Assembly (NCBI GenBank): GCA_017621015.1
Contig: JAGAUC010000075.1
Coordinates: 1 to 7,975, forward strand
From: Clostridia bacterium
GTDB taxonomy: Bacteria; Bacillota; Clostridia; Oscillospirales; CAG-272
Reading direction: 5' to 3'
DNA: 7,975 nt
Below are positions 1-5,608 of the stretch, piece after piece (the first letter of the stretch is position 1; the number at the start of each line of letters is the position of its first letter). A program made the translations under genes and the position numbers. The notes below the pieces were generated by a model, which ran no database searches, was not told where the DNA came from, and was given only the letters and a program-made list of their open reading frames with translations.

Positions 1-60
1 CCTATGGTCGGTATGACCGTTGCGGTTGCCGTTGCCGTCGAGGAAGCATTCAAGGCGTAA
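1..60 (+). CDS. Possible 3' tail of an upstream gene, truncated by the window edge
   Basis: A terminator at 91-120 follows this segment, so a plus-strand gene probably ends here, but only 60 bases are visible and no family can be named. Two stops are possible. One frame ends at TGA 14-16 (reading LWSV-stop), the same way the 2927-3940 gene ends in its copy of the repeat (LESV-stop). The other frame is open from base 1 to TAA 58-60 and ends VAVEEAFKA. Nearly all of the visible sequence (7-60) is a dispersed repeat also found elsewhere in the window, so the apparent C-terminus may be repeat-encoded rather than native. Sequence to the left would settle the frame. Confidence 0.3.
   Translation, partial: PMVGMTVAVAVAVEEAFKA
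7..60 (+). repeat. Dispersed EAFKA repeat, copy R1
   Basis: This copy begins GTCGGTATGACCG, continues through a GTTGCC-rich middle, and ends in the 19-base core GGAAGCATTCAAGGCGTAA (42-60). The same core occurs at 2563-2581 (one mismatch), 3960-3978 and 5772-5790. The ATG at 13-15 opens a 15-codon frame ending at TAA 58-60 (MTVAVAVAVEEAFKA). R1 lacks the GGGGAGCC terminator that follows copies R2 and R3; an unrelated terminator follows at 91-120. Confidence 0.85.
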
Positions 61-90
61 AAACGCAAATTGTACTCATTTTATAAAAAC

Positions 91-126
91 AAAACACACT
101 CCGATTTCGGAGTGTGTTTTTTTATC
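91..126. terminator. Bidirectional intrinsic terminator between convergent genes
   Basis: The arms AAAACACACTCC (91-102) and GGAGTGTGTTTT (109-120) pair perfectly around a GATTTC loop that can close further. The plus strand runs on into a T tract (to 123) and the minus strand into TTTTGTTTTTATAAAA. It therefore serves both the transcript arriving from the left and the XRE gene arriving from the right. Confidence 0.9.
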
Positions 127-130
127 AAAA

Positions 131-460
131 TCAATTCAGAGATTGAAAATAGATGTCCAACAAACGAAGTGCCGTTTCCTTTTCTTTCGGGAAGCACGCT
201 TTTAGGCGCGCCCAAAGCTCCTCTGCGCGAAGATCAAGCGAAGAGGCTTCTTCTGTTAAAACCTCGTCGGGAGTGATATGGAGAACGTCACAAATGCGCA
301 AAAAGGTGTCTGTGCGCATATTTACGCTTCCTCGTTCAATGTCGGCGTAGGTACGATCGGAAAGACCGGCCGCCTCTGCCACCTCCGCTTGTGTCATGCC
401 CATACGCTTGCGAAATACATGCAATTTATTTCCCACAACTCGAAAATCAAAAACAAGCAT
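131..460 (-). CDS. XRE-family helix-turn-helix transcriptional regulator
   Basis: The 109-aa protein is a single-domain DNA-binding regulator. Residues about 10-68 form a classic Cro/C1-type HTH (HTH_3): NKLHVFRKRMGMTQAEVAEA, then AGLSDRTYADIERG as the recognition region, then TFLRICDVLHITPDEVL. Residues 75-109 form a short helical tail that may dimerise. I chose the start at 458-460 because AAGGGGG lies 7 bases upstream on the minus strand; the frame stays open another 22 codons but with no ribosome site and an unlikely composition. It is divergent from the coiled-coil gene at 575, with 114 bases between the start codons. By analogy with other divergent XRE genes it probably controls itself and that neighbour. 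A candidate minus-strand promoter (TTGTCA, TATAAT) has only a 14-base spacer, so it is weaker than the plus-strand one. The family assignment is secure; the target is inferred. Confidence 0.92.
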   Translation of the reverse strand: MLVFDFRVVGNKLHVFRKRMGMTQAEVAEAAGLSDRTYADIERGSVNMRTDTFLRICDVLHITPDEVLTEEASSLDLRAEELWARLKACFPKEKETALRLLDIYFQSLN

Positions 461-509
461 TATAATTCCCCCTTTTGGCTTTATATAAGAATTATAACTC
501 CAAAAACGC

Positions 510-538
510 TTGACAAACAGGATCAATAGGTGTATAAT
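510..538 (+). promoter_or_regulatory. Sigma-70 type promoter of the coiled-coil operon
   Basis: The -35 box TTGACA (510-515) and the -10 box TATAAT (533-538) both match consensus and are separated by the ideal 17 bases. The predicted transcript start is near 545, giving a leader of about 30 bases before ATG 575. The -10 box lies inside the perfect palindrome TATAATTATA (533-542). Confidence 0.88.
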
Positions 539-557
539 TATAGGAAGAATAATTCCT
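533..557. promoter_or_regulatory. Candidate operator: palindrome plus inverted repeat at the promoter
   Basis: TATAATTATA (533-542) is a perfect palindrome covering the -10 box. It is followed by an inverted repeat, AGGAA (542-546) and TTCCT (553-557) with 6 bases between, sitting on the expected transcript start. Placement beside a divergent XRE gene suggests a repressor site. Binding by that protein is inference. Confidence 0.4.
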
Positions 558-574
558 GAACGGGAGGGCGATTT

Positions 575-2326
575 ATGATCTATTATGTGTTTAACAATAA
601 TAAACCCCTAAAGGAAGTTGGCGACAATAGAATTCTTATTGTGCATCATTGTGACAAATGCAATTTAGACTTTGTGGGCGAATGGGATTCGGCGGCTTTC
701 ATGGACAAGGACTTAGAAATGTCCAAAGAAATAACACAGTTTGCCAATAAGAAAAAATGTCTTGTTTGTAATGCAAAATTCTCAGAAATGCCCGAACATC
801 ATTGTATTAACTATGGCCGTAAAGATCGCGAGAGTATCCTGCTGTGCCATAGGCTTGCGAAAGGTTATCCGTCCTCCCGGCCTGGCGAGGATAGGAAGGA
901 CATTCTATTGGGCAATCTTGTTCTAGACGGCTCATTTCATGTTTTGCCATCAGACCAATACTGCTTAGAAAGTGATTTGTTAAACTATAACGCAGTAATT
1001 CCATCTTCCGGCGAAGAGGTACTTACGGAAATGGGGATCGGAATCATGTCTGGCGACTCATTCATTCGTAAAGATGGAAAGATGTGGCAGATATTTTTTC
1101 ACGATACCACACCGGAATCATTTGTTGCAGCTCTTGGGAAAATTTTACAAAAAAACAGAAGAGAACAAGCCCAAAAGCAATTGACCGAATTAGAAAACAA
1201 ATACAGCTTTGATCGTTCGCAAGATATTGAAAAGAAGTCTCAAATTGAAGACAAGGAAAAGTTGAAAGAATATCTTGGAAATCTTTTGTTGATAGAAAAA
1301 AATATTTTTTCCTTGTCCAGGCGATTGGAGGAGTTATATTTTTGGGAAATTGTTTTCAAAAAAGACGCCTTTGGTTCTGAAAAGGTTCCATTATTTTATA
1401 CAAAGCAAAAACTCCAAAGAGCACTCGAACAACAGAAACGCTTAAAAGCCAAAAAAGTTGAAGATATTGAAATTAAATATCCTAAAAAGCCAACAAAACC
1501 TGAAAAGCCAACGGAACCCATTTTGGCAAAGCCGGGGATATTCAACAAAAAAAGAATTTTGGCCGAAAATGCCGCACTTACCGACAATTATCAAAGGGAA
1601 TTGGAAAAATATACGTTGTCCATAGAGAAATATCACCTAGATTTAGAAAAATACAATACCGAAGTAACTCTTCTGGAAGAAAAACGGCAACAGGATCACC
1701 AGGCGGCAATCGCAAAGGCTGACCTTTCAATTACTAAAATTCAAGAAAAGCTTAAAATGGATGAAAATTCCATCCAGAATCTTCCCTCTCCCGAGAAAGC
1801 AAAACACGTTATTGTGCAGAAGGAAATCAAGACAGTTGAAGATCTTCTCAAAAAATTCTATGAAGCACGAAATCATATGTATTCGTGTGGAGTTTTGTTT
1901 GAGAAATACAGAAATTTTGTTGCTGTTTCCTCTCTTTATGAGTATTTGACCTCCGGCCGATGTGACTCGTTGACAGGACCGCACGGTGCCTACAATTTAT
2001 ACGAGAGCGAAATTCGGATGAATCGCGTTATTGAGCAATTAAATATGGTAATTGAATCGTTAGAAGCGATCAAGCAAAATCAGTTTATAATTTACTCCGC
2101 AATTCAAGATACCAACCTACAATTGAATCGACTTAACGGTACCACAAAACAGGTCTTTAGCGCACTGGAAACAATCAACTCCAAAATGACAAATATGGAG
2201 TCCTATCTGGATGAGATTGCCGACAATACTGCCGTCATAGCATATAACACCGAACAAACTGCCTTCTATAGCAAGAAAAATGCAGAGCTTACCGACGCAA
2301 TGGGCTTTTTGGTTGCCTTAAAATAA
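575..2326 (+). CDS. Zinc-ribbon and coiled-coil protein of unknown function
   Basis: This is a 583-aa protein with no signal peptide or obvious membrane segment, so probably cytoplasmic. The N-terminus has a zinc-ribbon-like set of cysteines: CDKC (26-29), CLVC (62-65), and possibly HHC (75-77). Residues about 195-300 and 325-400 are charged coiled coil. Between them is a Lys-Pro linker (YPKKPTKPEKPTEP, 302-315), then KPGIFNKKR. Residues about 420-583 form a conserved-looking helical module: EKYRNFVAVSSLYEYLTSGR (443-462), GAYNLYESEIRMNRVIEQL, then heptad-like helices ending AELTDAMGFLVALK. From memory, this C-terminal module and the KP linker recur in unnamed Firmicutes proteins; I know of no assigned function. 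The start is supported by GGGAGG (562-567), 7 bases upstream. The gene is transcribed divergently from the XRE regulator and coupled to the small gene at 2336. Its composition is more AT-rich than the genes to the right, suggesting transfer. Confidence 0.85.
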   Translation: MIYYVFNNNKPLKEVGDNRILIVHHCDKCNLDFVGEWDSAAFMDKDLEMSKEITQFANKKKCLVCNAKFSEMPEHHCINYGRKDRESILLCHRLAKGYPSSRPGEDRKDILLGNLVLDGSFHVLPSDQYCLESDLLNYNAVIPSSGEEVLTEMGIGIMSGDSFIRKDGKMWQIFFHDTTPESFVAALGKILQKNRREQAQKQLTELENKYSFDRSQDIEKKSQIEDKEKLKEYLGNLLLIEKNIFSLSRRLEELYFWEIVFKKDAFGSEKVPLFYTKQKLQRALEQQKRLKAKKVEDIEIKYPKKPTKPEKPTEPILAKPGIFNKKRILAENAALTDNYQRELEKYTLSIEKYHLDLEKYNTEVTLLEEKRQQDHQAAIAKADLSITKIQEKLKMDENSIQNLPSPEKAKHVIVQKEIKTVEDLLKKFYEARNHMYSCGVLFEKYRNFVAVSSLYEYLTSGRCDSLTGPHGAYNLYESEIRMNRVIEQLNMVIESLEAIKQNQFIIYSAIQDTNLQLNRLNGTTKQVFSALETINSKMTNMESYLDEIADNTAVIAYNTEQTAFYSKKNAELTDAMGFLVALK

Positions 2327-2335
2327 GGAGAACAA

Positions 2336-2581
2336 ATGACCGAAAATCAACAAAAGTATCTTAACTATAAAGAGCAATTCAAACGGCTCAACCATGCGAT
2401 TGCCAATGGATTTCATTTGGAAGCCATGCGCGACTGTTTTCCAATCGAGTTACCGCCTATCGCAGAGCATTGGAACGAATCAACAAGCCGAAAGACCTAC
2501 AATAAGCAAAAAACATATAAAAGGAGCGAATTTCGATCCTTTTGCTTTTCCACCCTCACCCCGGAAGCATTCAAGGCATAA
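2336..2581 (+). pseudogene. Probable remnant of a small gene coupled to the coiled-coil gene
   Basis: The start is good: TAAGGAG (2324-2330) overlaps the upstream stop and lies 5 bases before ATG 2336. The first ~31 residues (MTENQQKYLNYKEQFKRL, then NHAIANGFHLEAM) look like a normal charged helical protein. After that the frame (RDCFPIELPPIAEH onward) loses this character and runs to TAA 2579-2581 inside a repeat, ending PEAFKA. The frame starting at 2431 reads RLFSNRVTAYRRALERINK and ends PKDLQ at TAA 2503-2505, a natural-looking charged C-terminus. A terminator-like hairpin at 2519-2549 follows that stop. The simplest reading is an internal deletion with frameshift that joined an N-terminus to an out-of-frame C-terminus near 2425-2450. 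From memory, proteins with similar beginnings are longer (roughly 150 or more residues). The 81-aa product may still be made. No function is assigned. Confidence 0.55.
2519..2549 (+). terminator. Probable native terminator of the coiled-coil operon
   Basis: AAAAGGA (2519-2525) pairs with TCCTTTT (2537-2543). Inside, a G-A mismatch is followed by CGA (2527-2529) pairing with TCG (2533-2535). A T-rich tail GCTTTTC follows. It lies 14 bases after the out-of-frame TAA at 2503-2505, which fits that being the original end of the second gene. Confidence 0.55.
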
Positions 2582-2639
2582 AAACATCAAGGGGAGCCTT
2601 TCACAAGGCTCCCCTTTTACCTCTCAAACCTTCACAAAA
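2561..2639 (+). repeat. Dispersed EAFKA repeat, copy R2, with terminator module
   Basis: The core (2563-2581) reads GCATAA instead of GCGTAA at its end. Homology with R3 runs from CCGGAAGC at 2561 through the GGGGAGCC hairpin to TTCACAAAA at 2631-2639, about 79 bases with few differences. The GGTATGACCG and GTTGCC half found in R1, R3 and R4 is missing, so R2 is a 5'-truncated or diverged copy. Confidence 0.85.
2591..2618 (+). terminator. Intrinsic terminator, GGGGAGCC type, copy 1
   Basis: A perfect 10-bp stem, GGGGAGCCTT (2591-2600) with AAGGCTCCCC (2605-2614), has a TCAC loop and is followed by TTTT. Its sister at 3988-4015 differs by a paired change in the stem. Confidence 0.85.
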
Positions 2640-2642
2640 ACA

Positions 2643-2691
2643 GGACACATCATTTGGGAGAATTCCCTATGATGTGTCCCGTTTATTTTTA
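2643..2691 (+). terminator. Long two-part hairpin GGACACATCAT, copy 1
   Basis: GGACACATCAT (2643-2653) pairs perfectly with ATGATGTGTCC (2669-2679). Inside, GGGA (2656-2659) pairs with TCCC (2664-2667) across a GAAT loop. A T-rich run (2682-2690) follows, so it can act as a terminator. A related hairpin lies at 5851-5902, with compensatory changes. Confidence 0.8.
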
Positions 2692-2808
2692 TAAAAACAG
2701 AGAAGAATTTACAAGAAAAAGGCCGAAAATGACGGCACAAAAAGGATCTCTGAGAAAAAAACAACCGAGTTATTCCTCTTAAAGCGAAAAAACAGAAGCA
2801 AAATTCAA
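2692..2808. other. AT-rich intergenic stretch with no recognised gene
   Basis: Part of the 345-base gap before the gene at 2927. I see no coding frame with a ribosome site on either strand and no RNA gene. GAGTTATTCC (2767-2776) is an inverted relative of the GGAATAA and AATAACTT sequences in the 21-bp repeats further right, and might be an extra half-site. Confidence 0.4.
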
Positions 2809-2871
2809 TTTAAGAGTAATAAACTTTGGTTTATGAGTAATAACTTCGTTTTTTTGCGGAATAAGTATTGA
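2809..2871. promoter_or_regulatory. Three tandem 21-bp repeats upstream of a promoter
   Basis: Three units follow head to tail with an exact 21-base period: 2809-2829 (TTTAAGAGTAATAAAC), 2830-2850 (TTTATGAGTAATAACT) and 2851-2871 (TTTTTGCGGAATAAGT). The first two share GAGTAATAA; the third is weaker, matching the second at 12 of the first 16 positions, and it runs into the -35 box. Two helical turns between units would put bound proteins on the same face of the DNA. They are likely regulator sites for the gene at 2927, possibly autoregulatory because that protein has an N-terminal winged HTH. Confidence 0.65.
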
Positions 2872-2896
2872 CTTTTGAATTGTGGCGTATTATAAT
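2868..2896 (+). promoter_or_regulatory. Sigma-70 type promoter of the HTH-ATPase-DUF4325 gene
   Basis: TTGACT (2868-2873) and TATAAT (2891-2896) are separated by 17 bases. The leader to ATG 2927 is about 24 bases. The -35 box overlaps the third 21-bp repeat, so a protein bound there would compete with or contact RNA polymerase. Confidence 0.88.
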
Positions 2897-2926
2897 ATTA
2901 TATAAGAAAGCCGGGGAGGTATGTAT

Positions 2927-3940
2927 ATGAAATTCAGCGAAGAAAAAAAAGCATCGATCAAAATGTATATTCTTGAAAAGATCGATCAGCAGACCGAGCG
3001 GCTCTCCAAGCACGTCTCCGAGGAGCTTGGCATCAGCCAAAACACGGTGCATTCCTACATCACAGAGCTTCTCGATGCCGGCATCATCAAGAAAAGCAAG
3101 CGCGGCAATTATGAGCTGGTAACGAATGTCCTTGAATACACGATGAAGCGAAGCGAGGGCGAGCTGGATCACGATACCTACGCGTATGACACCTACTTAT
3201 ATCCCCGTATTCAGCACCTGCCGGAAAACGTCGAGCACATCTGGAGCTACGGTGTAAGTGAAATGGTCAACAACGTCATCGATCATTCGGGCGCAGAGCA
3301 GCTTTGTTTGGTAATCGAGCAAAACTATCTTTTCACCCGAGTTATCCTCTTGGACGATGGGATCGGTATTTTCAAAAAGATCAAAGATCACTTTTCGCTC
3401 GCCACACTTGACGATGCTATTTGTGAGCTGTTCAAGGGCAAGCTTACCACGGATGCCGAAAATCATTCGGGAGAAGGAATCTTTTTTACTTCAAAGATGA
3501 TGGATGCATTTTTTATCCTGTCGGATGGCAAGGTGTTTGCGGTAAACAAATACGAAAACGATTGTGTGATCGATCTTGACAAATGGGAGCGTGGGACTTG
3601 CGTATGTATGTCGCTTTCCAATTTCACCAACAAGAAGGCGGCGGAAATATTTGATCAATACGCCAACGATGACGGCGGATTTTTCAAAACACGGATCCCC
3701 ATAAAAAACATCTTTGACCGATCGCCTGTATCGCGCTCTCAGGCAAAACGGGTATGTAACCGATTTGAGCAGTTCAAGGAAGTCATCGTGGATTTTGAAG
3801 GAACCGAATGGATGGGACAAGGCTTTGCTCACCAGCTCTTTGTTGTGTACGCAAAGGCGCACCCCGAAACCGTGATCAAGCCGGTCAATATGAACGAGGC
3901 CGTAGCAAATATGTATGCCCACGTTTTGGAGTCGGTATGA
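2927..3940 (+). CDS. Winged HTH, GHKL ATPase and STAS-like DUF4325 fusion regulator
   Basis: The 337-aa protein is probably a cytoplasmic regulator. Residues about 7-66 form a winged HTH (LSKHVSEELGISQNTVHSYI, then AGIIKKSKRGNYEL). Residues about 100-235 form a GHKL-type ATP-binding fold: the N-box helix SEMVNNVIDHS (111-121) with the E, N and DH residues, the G1 box LLDDGIGIF (141-149), and the G2 box HSGEGIFFTSKMMD (180-193). Residues about 258-335 match the STAS-like DUF4325 pattern: SRSQAKRVCNRFEQFKEVIV, DFEGTEWMGQGFAHQLF, KPVNMNEAV. The layout recalls the anti-sigma kinase and anti-anti-sigma (SpoIIAB/SpoIIAA) modules joined in one chain, with its own DNA-binding domain. ATP binding is likely; kinase activity and target are unknown. 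I chose ATG 2927 over ATG 2921 because GGGGAGG (2913-2919) is 7 bases from the former and 1 from the latter. The stop TGA lies inside a dispersed repeat. Confidence 0.88.
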   Translation: MKFSEEKKASIKMYILEKIDQQTERLSKHVSEELGISQNTVHSYITELLDAGIIKKSKRGNYELVTNVLEYTMKRSEGELDHDTYAYDTYLYPRIQHLPENVEHIWSYGVSEMVNNVIDHSGAEQLCLVIEQNYLFTRVILLDDGIGIFKKIKDHFSLATLDDAICELFKGKLTTDAENHSGEGIFFTSKMMDAFFILSDGKVFAVNKYENDCVIDLDKWERGTCVCMSLSNFTNKKAAEIFDQYANDDGGFFKTRIPIKNIFDRSPVSRSQAKRVCNRFEQFKEVIVDFEGTEWMGQGFAHQLFVVYAKAHPETVIKPVNMNEAVANMYAHVLESV

Positions 3941-4037
3941 TCGCCCCCGTTGCCGCGCCGGAAGCATTCAAGGCGTAAAGACATCAAGGGGAGCCCTTCA
4001 CAGGGCTCCCCTTTTACGATTCAAAATCTTCACAAAA
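3931..4037 (+). repeat. Dispersed EAFKA repeat, copy R3, with terminator module
   Basis: The copy starts GTCGGTATGATCG, identical to R1 over its first ten bases, and the core is at 3960-3978. The segment through TTCACAAAA (4029-4037) matches R2. The first ten bases supply the last codon and stop of the upstream gene. ATG 3937-3939 overlaps that TGA (ATGA) and opens a 13-codon frame to TAA 3976-3978 (MIAPVAAPEAFKA). It has one GTTGCC unit fewer than R1 and R4, so the frame is kept. Confidence 0.85.
3988..4015 (+). terminator. Intrinsic terminator, GGGGAGCC type, copy 2
   Basis: GGGGAGCCCT (3988-3997) pairs perfectly with AGGGCTCCCC (4002-4011) around the same TCAC loop, followed by TTTT. It is the likely terminator of the 2927-3940 gene. 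Relative to the copy at 2591, one T-A pair has become C-G with both arms changed. Confidence 0.88.
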
Positions 4038-4226
4038 GGGGCGGTCATCGGCCGCCCGCTCCGACATCTCGTTTGCGGACAACACCTCGAGGCGGGCGCC
4101 TATTTGGCGCCCCTTCAACGGTGCGTCTCGCTCGTACGAGCGTAGCCACACCGCCAAGCCTCAATTTCTCAAATCCAACAACAAACCGAGGGGCGACCGA
4201 TGGTCGCCCCTGCTTGATTTTTTAAA
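4038..4226. repeat. Cluster of GC-rich hairpins and a perfect palindrome, no gene
   Basis: Between convergent genes there are four structures: GGGCGG/CCGCCC (4039-4057), GGGCGCC/GGCGCCC with a TATTT loop (4094-4112), the 14-base perfect palindrome CGCTCGTACGAGCG (4129-4142), and GGGGCGACC/GGTCGCCCC with a 3-base loop (4190-4210). The last is followed on the plus strand by a short T run (4218-4223). On the minus strand it lies just past the lipoprotein stop, so it can terminate that gene. The composition is much richer in GC than the flanking linkers, which suggests an inserted REP-like patch. I see no credible coding frame. Confidence 0.6.
4190..4223. terminator. Probable terminator of the lipoprotein gene
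   Basis: The 9-bp stem GGGGCGACC (4190-4198) and GGTCGCCCC (4202-4210) starts 17 bases beyond the minus-strand stop. The plus strand has six T residues after it; the minus strand has only a broken TCGGTTTGTTGTT tail, so termination there would be imperfect. Confidence 0.55.
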
Positions 4227-5513
4227 TTACTCACCAAGATCCCAAAGGGGTCTTTCGGCCGCGTAGATGTGAATGTTGTCAAAATCGGTGGTTGCCATGT
4301 TGTCGCTGAAGCGAATGGAGTTGCTGGTCACCTGATCACGCGTGATACACGGCACACCGTCGGGCGGATCGTTTTCCTTGTCAAAGGTATCCGCCAGCGT
4401 CAGCGGCGCGGTGGCCACATACATATGGTCATCACTTCCGCGCTCGGCAAGGTAAATGTTCACCACGCCCGCGACCCAATCCATGGTCATCGTCACGTGA
4501 TACCACTTGCCCGCATCCAGAACCACACCGGTATTTAGAACGTCTCCTGTACAGTTCTTATAGGTAACAAACTCGCCTGCCGTCACGTTCTGAAGTCCGT
4601 CGGTGGACTCGGCATTCATCTTCATATAGTACAGCCAGGAGACATCCTTGGAGCCGCCCTCGGACTCCGGCAGCCAGCCGGGCAGGATGGTAAGCAGCGA
4701 CATATTGGCGCGGCGGGTGAAATCCTCCATCTTGATGTCATACTCGATCACGTATTTGTCGGTTTTCAAAAGCGCCAGGTTGTCATCCATAACAAACGTG
4801 CCGCGGTAGAAGCGCGCAAAATGATTCTCGGTTCCCTCCTCCGCAAGGATGGGACTCACGAGCAGCTCTCCCTGCACGTAGCGGAAGCCGTCAAACGAGC
4901 TTAGGTACTCCTTCATCTCCAGCTCGGTCTCAAAGTCATACTTCAAAAGAGTGGTATGCTCCACAACGCGCGTACCGTAGCCGCACAGCGAGCAGAGCTT
5001 GGAAATAATGCCGCCCTCGTTGGTCTCAACATACGCATGCGCGTCCTCACTCAAAAGCACGGTCACCTTTTGCTCACCGCACACCGTGCACACCTCGGTC
5101 CGGCTTCCGTCCTCGGTACAGCTTGCCGGAACAACGGTGGGCTCGCCGTATGCATGCGCGGTCTTTTGCTCAAGAATTCTTGAGCAGGTAGCGCATTTGG
5201 CCTCCTGAATACAGGTGGCCGGAGCCGCGGCGGTATGCGGAATGCGGTCAAGACGCTCGGACTTCTTCTCCTCGCAGCCCTCAACGCTGCAATAGTACGT
5301 TGCCTTTCCGGTCTTCAGGCAGGTAGGCTCCACGCGCGCCGACATATCCTCCGCAAACACGTGCTCGTGGTTGGGGTCATACGGAGCCGGCTCGGTGGTC
5401 TCGGGCTGCGTGTCGGGAGGTGTGGTCTCCGGCGTGTCACCCGCACAGGCCGCCAGAAGCAAAACGCCCAGGATCAAAAGGGTGATCGCCCACAAAAGCT
5501 TGGTGTTTTTCAT
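4227..5513 (-). CDS. Secreted lipoprotein with Cys-rich repeats and lectin-like domain
   Basis: The 428-aa protein begins with a lipoprotein signal: MKNTK, a hydrophobic run, and the lipobox LAAC with Cys23 as the anchored residue. A Thr-Pro-rich spacer (about 24-48) follows. Residues about 50-180 carry repeated Cys motifs: PTCLKTG...YYCSVEGC, ATCIQEAKCATC, ASCTEDGSRTEVCTVCGE and SKLCSLCGYG, with HxY/HT spacers. These are typical of surface proteins in gut clostridia and may bind metal. Residues about 185-420 look like a concanavalin/LamG-type beta sandwich (LLKYDFETELEM, KYVIEYDIKMEDF, GKWYHVTMTMDWVAGVVNIY, NIHIYAAE), which often binds glycans. It probably sits on the outer face of the membrane. 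AAAGGAGG lies 5 bases before the start. It has its own promoter and no operon partner. Domain order is clear; the ligand is unknown. Confidence 0.87.
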   Translation of the reverse strand: MKNTKLLWAITLLILGVLLLAACAGDTPETTPPDTQPETTEPAPYDPNHEHVFAEDMSARVEPTCLKTGKATYYCSVEGCEEKKSERLDRIPHTAAAPATCIQEAKCATCSRILEQKTAHAYGEPTVVPASCTEDGSRTEVCTVCGEQKVTVLLSEDAHAYVETNEGGIISKLCSLCGYGTRVVEHTTLLKYDFETELEMKEYLSSFDGFRYVQGELLVSPILAEEGTENHFARFYRGTFVMDDNLALLKTDKYVIEYDIKMEDFTRRANMSLLTILPGWLPESEGGSKDVSWLYYMKMNAESTDGLQNVTAGEFVTYKNCTGDVLNTGVVLDAGKWYHVTMTMDWVAGVVNIYLAERGSDDHMYVATAPLTLADTFDKENDPPDGVPCITRDQVTSNSIRFSDNMATTDFDNIHIYAAERPLWDLGE

Positions 5514-5546
5514 AGTATCCTCCTTTGTAAAGTCGAGTACACCTTC

Positions 5547-5575
5547 ATTATATCATCAGTCTGCACAAATGTCAA
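5547..5575 (-). promoter_or_regulatory. Consensus promoter of the lipoprotein gene
   Basis: On the minus strand, TTGACA (5575-5570) and TATAAT (5552-5547) are separated by 17 bases, with an extended -10 TGA directly before TATAAT. The leader is about 27 bases. The match suggests strong constitutive expression. Confidence 0.92.
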
Positions 5576-5608
5576 TCCTTTTTTTAAAAGACAATCGGCC
5601 TTTTGCAC

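Noticed and set aside
461..526. Upstream extension of the XRE gene to an ATG at 524-526
   Set aside because: The extra 22 residues have no ribosome site and fall over the divergent promoter region. The start at 458-460 has AAGGGGG at ideal spacing.
2809..2871. Possible CRISPR array
   Set aside because: The 21-bp units are directly adjacent with no spacers, there are only three, and no cas gene is present. A regulatory-site reading fits better.
3491..3967. Minus-strand frame of 158 codons opposite the DUF4325 regulator
   Set aside because: It is a shadow of a gene whose three domains are clear on the plus strand.
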